From positions 1 to 9,560 of the forward strand of contig JAIOPW010000174.1 of assembly GCA_021413665.1 (NCBI GenBank): a stretch of 9,560 nucleotides of DNA. Direction: 5' to 3'. Below the pieces are notes generated by a model. That model was given only the letters and a program-made list of their open reading frames with translations. It was not told where the DNA came from and searched no databases. This DNA comes from Rhodocyclales bacterium. Its GTDB lineage: Bacteria; Pseudomonadota; Gammaproteobacteria; Burkholderiales; Rhodocyclaceae. The position numbers and the translations under genes were made by a program. Positions 6,398 through 9,560 of this stretch are shown piece by piece (position 1 is the first letter of the stretch; each line of letters opens with the position of its first letter).

Positions 6398-6570
6398 TGA
6401 ACAACTTTTCCCCCAGCCCCTTTTCCAGGAAAACGAAGTTTCAGTGCAGGCTAACGCCGGCGGTATCGGCATTAAGCGTAGCGGCCGAAACTGAAAGGGG
6501 TGATTCTGGCTCGCTTCACTCGCAGGTCCGTGGAGGGTCTGCCTTGGGGCGGCCCGGCGGCAGACCATGA
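6397..6570 (+). CDS. 57-codon ORF bridging pstC and pstA
   Basis: The ATG overlaps the pstC stop (TGATGA) and the TGA overlaps the pstA start (ATGA), so the ORF exactly spans the gap. A GAGG site lies 7 nt upstream. The product is polar and basic, rich in Ser, Arg and Gly, with no membrane helix, signal peptide or motif I recognise; it begins MNNFSPSPFSRKTK and ends RGGSALGRPGGRP. In most pst operons pstC and pstA are adjacent, so this stretch is extra. It may be a translated leader that couples pstA translation to pstC, the remnant of a former pstA start displaced by an insertion, or a chance frame. The same DNA carries several inverted repeats, so selection may act on RNA structure instead of protein. 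Existence as a stable protein is doubtful; a role in coupling is plausible. Confidence 0.35.
   Translation: MNNFSPSPFSRKTKFQCRLTPAVSALSVAAETERGDSGSLHSQVRGGSALGRPGGRP
6439..6496 (+). repeat. Nested inverted repeats in the pstC-pstA spacer
   Basis: TTTCAGT (6439-6445) pairs perfectly with ACTGAAA (6490-6496). Inside it GCTAACGCCG (6450-6459) pairs with CGGCATTAAGC (6467-6477), with one bulge and one mismatch. An alternative outer pairing is CCCCTTT (6417-6423) with AAAGGGG (6494-6500). Together they could fold as a long stem or as alternative stems in the pst mRNA. Confidence 0.45.
6536..6566 (+). promoter_or_regulatory. Hairpin ending at the pstA start codon
   Basis: GGTCTGCC (6536-6543) and GGCAGACC (6559-6566) form a perfect 8-bp stem directly before ATG 6567. 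A short GGG/CCC pairing is possible in the 15-nt loop. The only purine-rich site nearby, GGAGG (6532-6536), abuts the 5' foot of the stem. Folding would therefore bring it from about 30 nt to next to the start codon, or else block initiation. Function is inferred. Confidence 0.5.
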
Positions 6571-7490
6571 AAGCAGCCGATATCGACGCCATTCGCGCCA
6601 TCATCACGCGGGCCAAGCGCTGGGACCTGTTCTTCTCCCTGCTCGGCATCCTGTCGCTGATGGTCGGCGTGCTGACCTTCACCGTGCTCTTCGTCGACAT
6701 GGCGATTCAGGGTGTGCCGCGACTGAATCTGGATTTCTTCACCTCCTTTCCTTCGCGCAAAGCGGCCAATGCGGGCATTCTTTCGGCCTGGGTCGGCACT
6801 GTCCTGGTCATGGTCCTTACCGCTTTGGCGGCCGTGCCGCTGGGGGTTGCGGCCGGCGTCTATCTCGAAGAGTACGCACCGAAGAACTGGATCACGGACA
6901 TCATCGAGATCAACATCAGCAACCTGGCCGGCATCCCGTCGATCGTCTACGGCCTGCTCGCACTCGGTCTGTTCGTGTATTACTTCGGCTTCGGCCAGAG
7001 CATTCTTTCCGCCGGCCTGACGCTGGCGCTGCTGATCCTGCCGGTGATCATCGTCGCCACGCGGGAAGCCATCCGCGCCATTCCGCAGTCCATACACGAG
7101 GGTTCCTATGCCTGCGGCGCCACCACCTGGCAGACCGTCAGCGACCATATCCTGCCGTATTCCTCGGCAGGGATACTCACCGGAGTCATTATCGGCATGG
7201 CCCGTGCCATCGGCGAGACCGCGCCGATCATCACCATCGGTGCGTTGACCTTCATCGCCTTCCTGCCGCCGGCGCCCTTCACCGGCGAGCCGCCGGCGGG
7301 TCTCTTTGACTGGATCTTCGCACCATTTACGGTGATGCCGATCCAGATGTTCAACTGGACTTCGCGGCCGGAAGCGGCCTTTACCGTCAATGCGGCGGCG
7401 GCCGGCTTCGTCCTTGTATTCATGACCCTGGCCATGAATGGCCTGGCCATCTACGTGCGCTATCGTTTGCGCAAAAACATCAAGTGGTGA
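6567..7490 (+). CDS. pstA: Phosphate ABC transporter permease PstA
   Basis: A 307-residue inner-membrane partner of PstC. After a short charged N-terminus comes a first helix at about 21-45, then the periplasmic segment, then the transporter core with AWVGTVLVMVLTALAAVPLGV and the family motif NISNLAGIPSIVYGLLALG (116-134). The EAA loop for PstB contact is at about 175-204 (SIHEGSYACGATTWQ onward), followed by GMARAIGETAPIITIGA (210-226), diagnostic for PstA. The start at ATG 6567 is chosen because the frame has a stop at 6501 with no other start codon between. It has no ribosome binding site at normal spacing, so initiation probably depends on the overlapping upstream ORF or on the hairpin. 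The stop at 7488-7490 lies just before the pstB start. Confidence 0.96.
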   Translation: MKAADIDAIRAIITRAKRWDLFFSLLGILSLMVGVLTFTVLFVDMAIQGVPRLNLDFFTSFPSRKAANAGILSAWVGTVLVMVLTALAAVPLGVAAGVYLEEYAPKNWITDIIEINISNLAGIPSIVYGLLALGLFVYYFGFGQSILSAGLTLALLILPVIIVATREAIRAIPQSIHEGSYACGATTWQTVSDHILPYSSAGILTGVIIGMARAIGETAPIITIGALTFIAFLPPAPFTGEPPAGLFDWIFAPFTVMPIQMFNWTSRPEAAFTVNAAAAGFVLVFMTLAMNGLAIYVRYRLRKNIKW

Positions 7491-7495
7491 ACTCC

Positions 7496-8302
7496 ATGCA
7501 AATACCCAGCACCGGATTGGAGGCGGGCGTCGAGGGCGCCGTGCTCAAGGCCGATGTACGCGACCTCGACTTTTACTACGGCGCCTTCCACGCGCTGAAA
7601 AGGGTTTCCATGCCGATCCATGACCACATGGTGACGGCACTGATCGGGCCCTCCGGCTGCGGCAAGTCCACGCTGCTGCGCTGCTTCAATCGCATGCACG
7701 ACCTGTATCCGGGGAACCGCTACGACGGCGGCGGTATCGTGCTCTATCCGGACAACACCAACCTGTTGGCGCCGGAGGTCGATCCGATCGAGGTGCGCAT
7801 GCGCATCAGCATGGTGTTCCAGAAACCCAACCCGTTCCCGAAGTCGATCTACGAGAACGTTGCCTACAGCCTGCGCGTGCGCGGCATGCGCAACAAGAAC
7901 GAGCTTGACGACCGGGTCGAATCGGCACTGAAGGGCGCCGCCCTGTGGAACGAGGTCAGCAACCGCCTCAACGAACTTGGCGCCAATCTTTCGGGTGGGC
8001 AGCAACAGCGCCTGTGCATCGCCCGTGCCCTGGCATCCGATCCCGAGATCATCCTGTTCGACGAGCCGACGTCGGCCCTCGATCCGATCGCCACCGCCAG
8101 CATCGAGGAACTGATCATCGAGCTGAAGGAAAAGGTCACCATCCTCATCGTCACCCACAACATGCAGCAGGCGGCGCGCATATCGGATTACACCGCCTAT
8201 ATGTACCTCGGCGAGATGGTCGAGTTCGGCGTCACAGACCAAGTCTTCATCAAGCCGCAGAAGAAGGCGACGGAAGACTACATCACGGGCAGGTTCGGCT
8301 GA
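7496..8302 (+). CDS. pstB: Phosphate ABC transporter ATP-binding protein PstB
   Basis: A 268-residue cytoplasmic ATPase that drives phosphate import through PstCA. Walker A is GPSGCGKST (51-59). The Q-loop lies in MVFQKPNPFPKSIYENVAY, a PstB hallmark. The ABC signature is LSGGQQQRLCIARALA, Walker B with its catalytic Glu is IILFDEPTSALDP, and the H-loop is VTHNMQQAARISDYTAYM. The insert YDGGGIVLYPDNTNLL is a little longer than in E. coli PstB. ATG 7496 is preferred. In-frame GTG codons at 7484 and 7487 overlap the pstA end and would add 3-4 residues. The purine-rich GTGGTGA upstream serves as a weak ribosome binding site, and translation is probably coupled to pstA. In many bacteria phoU follows; here the next gene is on the opposite strand. 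Confidence 0.97.
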   Translation: MQIPSTGLEAGVEGAVLKADVRDLDFYYGAFHALKRVSMPIHDHMVTALIGPSGCGKSTLLRCFNRMHDLYPGNRYDGGGIVLYPDNTNLLAPEVDPIEVRMRISMVFQKPNPFPKSIYENVAYSLRVRGMRNKNELDDRVESALKGAALWNEVSNRLNELGANLSGGQQQRLCIARALASDPEIILFDEPTSALDPIATASIEELIIELKEKVTILIVTHNMQQAARISDYTAYMYLGEMVEFGVTDQVFIKPQKKATEDYITGRFG

Positions 8303-8308
8303 ACCTGC
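8289..8308 (+). terminator. Hairpin across the pstB stop codon
   Basis: GCAGGTTC (8289-8296) and GAACCTGC (8301-8308) form a perfect 8-bp stem with loop GGCT, and the loop holds the first base of the TGA stop. No T-run follows. It is probably part of the 3' end structure of the pst transcript. Confidence 0.5.
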
Positions 8309-8310
8309 AC

Positions 8311-8336
8311 CGTGTTGTGGCGGCGCGTCCAACACG
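8311..8336. terminator. Second inverted repeat downstream of pstB
   Basis: CGTGTTG (8311-8317) pairs with CAACACG (8330-8336) around a GC-rich 12-nt loop, 2 nt after the first hairpin. It lies between two convergent genes and could act on either transcript. It lacks a T-tract on either side, so its strength as a terminator is uncertain. Confidence 0.4.
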
Positions 8337-8407
8337 AGCGCGGCAAAGTCCAAGAGTCGGCGGTGGCAACGCCCCGAAGGCAGTCCCGTGGTGGGCTGCG
8401 GCGCTGT

Positions 8408-9079
8408 TCAAGGCGCCAGATCGGGACGGGGAGCAACCGGGCCTGTCATCGGGCGAAAAGCGGCTGCGGCGATCTCGCCGGCCAGCGGTCGTGCGACCCG
8501 GAGCATGACGTTCAGCAGCTCCTGCGCAATCAGTTCGCGCAGGGGCACGAGCAATCGGGGCAGGCGCACCGAGCGGCTCAGGGACCGGGTTTCGTCGGCA
8601 TACAGCCGGAACAGCTCATACAGCAGTTGTTCGAGTTCTTCCCTCGAAAAGTTGGCATGCATTGCAGCGCGCAGGCGGCGCTGGCGGTGTTCAATGTCCA
8701 ACATTTGCCGGGTGGCATCGTAGAGCAGCTTCATGCGTCGCGCGCGGATCGGTGTGATTTCGTCGTAGCGAATCACGATTTCCACCGGAAAAGCGCCAAC
8801 GCGGGCGAGAAAGCCACGGTCGATTTCCCTGGTCGCCTGCAACAGTTCCGCCAGGACCGCACTCCAGTCGGCGTGCTCGTTTGCCGCCGATTCGCGGGCG
8901 CGGAGGATGACCAGCGTGTCCTTGCGCACTTCCTTGATGACGTTGAGCGTCAGCACCGGTTCCAGGTGGGGAAGGGCCAGGCGCAGTGGCAGCGCGGCGC
9001 GCAGTGCGGTGGTGGTGCGCTGGCTGTAGGCATTCAATATCCGGCCGTTGATCCGGGCGAGTGACCGCGCCTGCTTCAC
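8408..9079 (-). CDS. Uncharacterised protein, probably mostly helical, downstream of methyltransferase
   Basis: I do not recognise this protein. From GTG 9079 it has 223 residues, is rich in Arg, Leu, Ala and Glu, and reads as mostly amphipathic helices with no signal peptide or membrane segment. Notable stretches are LTLNVIKEVRKDTLVILRAR, VGAFPVEIVIRYDEITPIRA and FSREELEQLLYELFRLYADE. The frame is open further upstream, into the methyltransferase gene, but that part is an out-of-frame reading of it. GTG 9079, 16 nt after the methyltransferase stop, is the first sensible start; a TTG a little downstream is an alternative, and no clear ribosome binding site helps decide. The regular Glu/Arg pattern argues that it is coding. 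Operon partnership with the methyltransferase is likely. It converges on pstB, but nothing in its sequence identifies it as PhoU. Confidence 0.7.
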   Translation of the reverse strand: MKQARSLARINGRILNAYSQRTTTALRAALPLRLALPHLEPVLTLNVIKEVRKDTLVILRARESAANEHADWSAVLAELLQATREIDRGFLARVGAFPVEIVIRYDEITPIRARRMKLLYDATRQMLDIEHRQRRLRAAMHANFSREELEQLLYELFRLYADETRSLSRSVRLPRLLVPLRELIAQELLNVMLRVARPLAGEIAAAAFRPMTGPVAPRPDLAP

Positions 9080-9095
9080 TTCGCTGGCGACCCGT

Positions 9096-9560
9096 TCAGG
9101 GTGCGGATGCTTCCGGCGGCTTCGCTGCGCGATGGAAGCCAAGCATGCCCTGGAACACGGTGTCCACCTTGACCTCGACATAGCCGAGTTCACGCAGCAG
9201 GATCGACAGCTCCTCTGCAGTGTAGAAGAGTTCCAGCGCGTCGAGGAAGTACTGTTTGGCCTTGACCGCCGCCGGCCCGCTGCCGACTATCAGACCGGTC
9301 AGGCCAAGGCAGCCGCGCAGGTAGGTGTAGTAGAGGTTCTTCACGATCGGATTGCGCGGGCGCAGCATGTCGGAATGGTGGAAATGCCCGCCAGGCTTCA
9401 AGACGCGAAGGATCTCGCTGAATACCTCGCGCACGCGCAGATGGCGTGAGGCGAACTGCAGCGTGACGACGTCAAAGTGGTTGTCGGGAAAGGGCAGGCT
9501 GTGCACGTCGCCGATGGTGCTCTTGATCTGGAAGCCTTGGGCCGCGGCACGCTGCTGGCC
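9096..9560 (-). CDS. UbiE/MenG-like SAM-dependent methyltransferase, N-terminus beyond window
   Basis: The 154 C-terminal codons are present; the gene enters from the right edge, so the SAM-binding GxGxG motif I is not visible. Visible are TIGDVHSLPFPDNHFDVVT, matching motif II of UbiE-type class I methyltransferases (acidic residue, then LPFPDxxFDVV), and FSEILRVLKPGGHFHHSDMLRP, matching motif III. The C-terminal portion (VKAKQYFLDALELFYTAEELSILLRELGYVEV) is the usual lid and last-strand region. Related enzymes methylate the ubiquinone/menaquinone ring or other small molecules. QFASRHL stands where true UbiE proteins have SFGLRNV, and the tail is divergent, so it may be a paralogue and not UbiE itself. 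The internal GTG at 9506 is not the start, since the conserved frame continues upstream. TGA is at 9098-9096. Confidence 0.85.
   Translation of the reverse strand, partial: GQQRAAAQGFQIKSTIGDVHSLPFPDNHFDVVTLQFASRHLRVREVFSEILRVLKPGGHFHHSDMLRPRNPIVKNLYYTYLRGCLGLTGLIVGSGPAAVKAKQYFLDALELFYTAEELSILLRELGYVEVKVDTVFQGMLGFHRAAKPPEASAP

Noticed and set aside
6402..6566. Miniature transposon between pstC and pstA
   Set aside because: ATGAA on both sides resembles a target duplication, but the segment ends (CAACTTT and GGCAGACC) are not inverted repeats of each other, so I do not call a mobile element.
7484..7489. GTG starts for pstB
   Set aside because: Possible, but ATG 7496 gives the usual PstB N-terminal length and the purine-rich bases overlapping the GTG codons better serve as its ribosome binding site.
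7460..8353. Long open frame antisense to pstB
   Set aside because: Shadow of pstB caused by strong third-position GC bias; no family resemblance and no start signals.
8408..9193. Extended start at 9193 for the unrecognised protein
   Set aside because: The extra 38 codons lie wholly within the methyltransferase gene and read as low-complexity Arg/Ser-rich sequence, the out-of-frame image of that gene.
1..9560. CRISPR array, tRNA, rRNA, insertion sequence or prophage genes
   Set aside because: No regularly spaced repeats, cloverleaf or rRNA-like sequence, transposase, integrase or phage gene was seen on either strand.

Overview
The window looks like chromosomal DNA from a GC-rich Gram-negative bacterium. 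The PstS, PstC, PstA and PstB sequences, the DgkA sequence and the layout suggest a betaproteobacterium, perhaps related to Rhodocyclales. That placement is inference from protein flavour, because no rRNA or other phylogenetic marker is present.

Layout. On the minus strand, running leftward from about 4196 to 1, is a tight five-gene lipid/envelope operon. It holds a PlsC/OlsA-type O-acyltransferase that is broken by an internal deletion and frameshift, an OlsB-type GNAT N-acyltransferase (ornithine lipid pathway), a GT4 glycosyltransferase, a DgkA-type diacylglycerol kinase, and a second GT4 glycosyltransferase cut by the window edge. Two of the junctions are 4-nt ATGA overlaps. On the plus strand from 4339 to 8302 is the high-affinity phosphate ABC transporter pstS-pstC-pstA-pstB. 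No phoU follows it. Convergent to pstB on the minus strand are an unrecognised, probably mostly helical protein and, upstream of it, a UbiE-like SAM methyltransferase whose N-terminus lies beyond the right edge.

How it fits together. The 142-bp divergent intergenic region (4197-4338) carries two Pho-box-like direct repeats with 11-bp periodicity, one facing each operon. The one facing pstS has a plausible -10 at the expected distance. The simplest reading is a phosphate-starvation locus. Phosphate shortage would switch on phosphate uptake in one direction. In the other direction it would switch on replacement of phospholipids by phosphorus-free lipids: ornithine lipid through OlsB/OlsA, and possibly glycolipids through the two GT4 enzymes, with DgkA recycling diacylglycerol. 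The role of the glycosyltransferases is inference.

Oddities. The olsA-like gene lacks roughly 23 residues around acyltransferase block II and changes frame there. A 170-bp stretch separates pstC and pstA. It contains a 57-codon ORF overlapping both neighbours, is flanked by ATGAA on each side, and is rich in inverted repeats, one of which ends exactly at the pstA start codon. Hairpins also lie between pstS and pstC and at the pstB stop codon.
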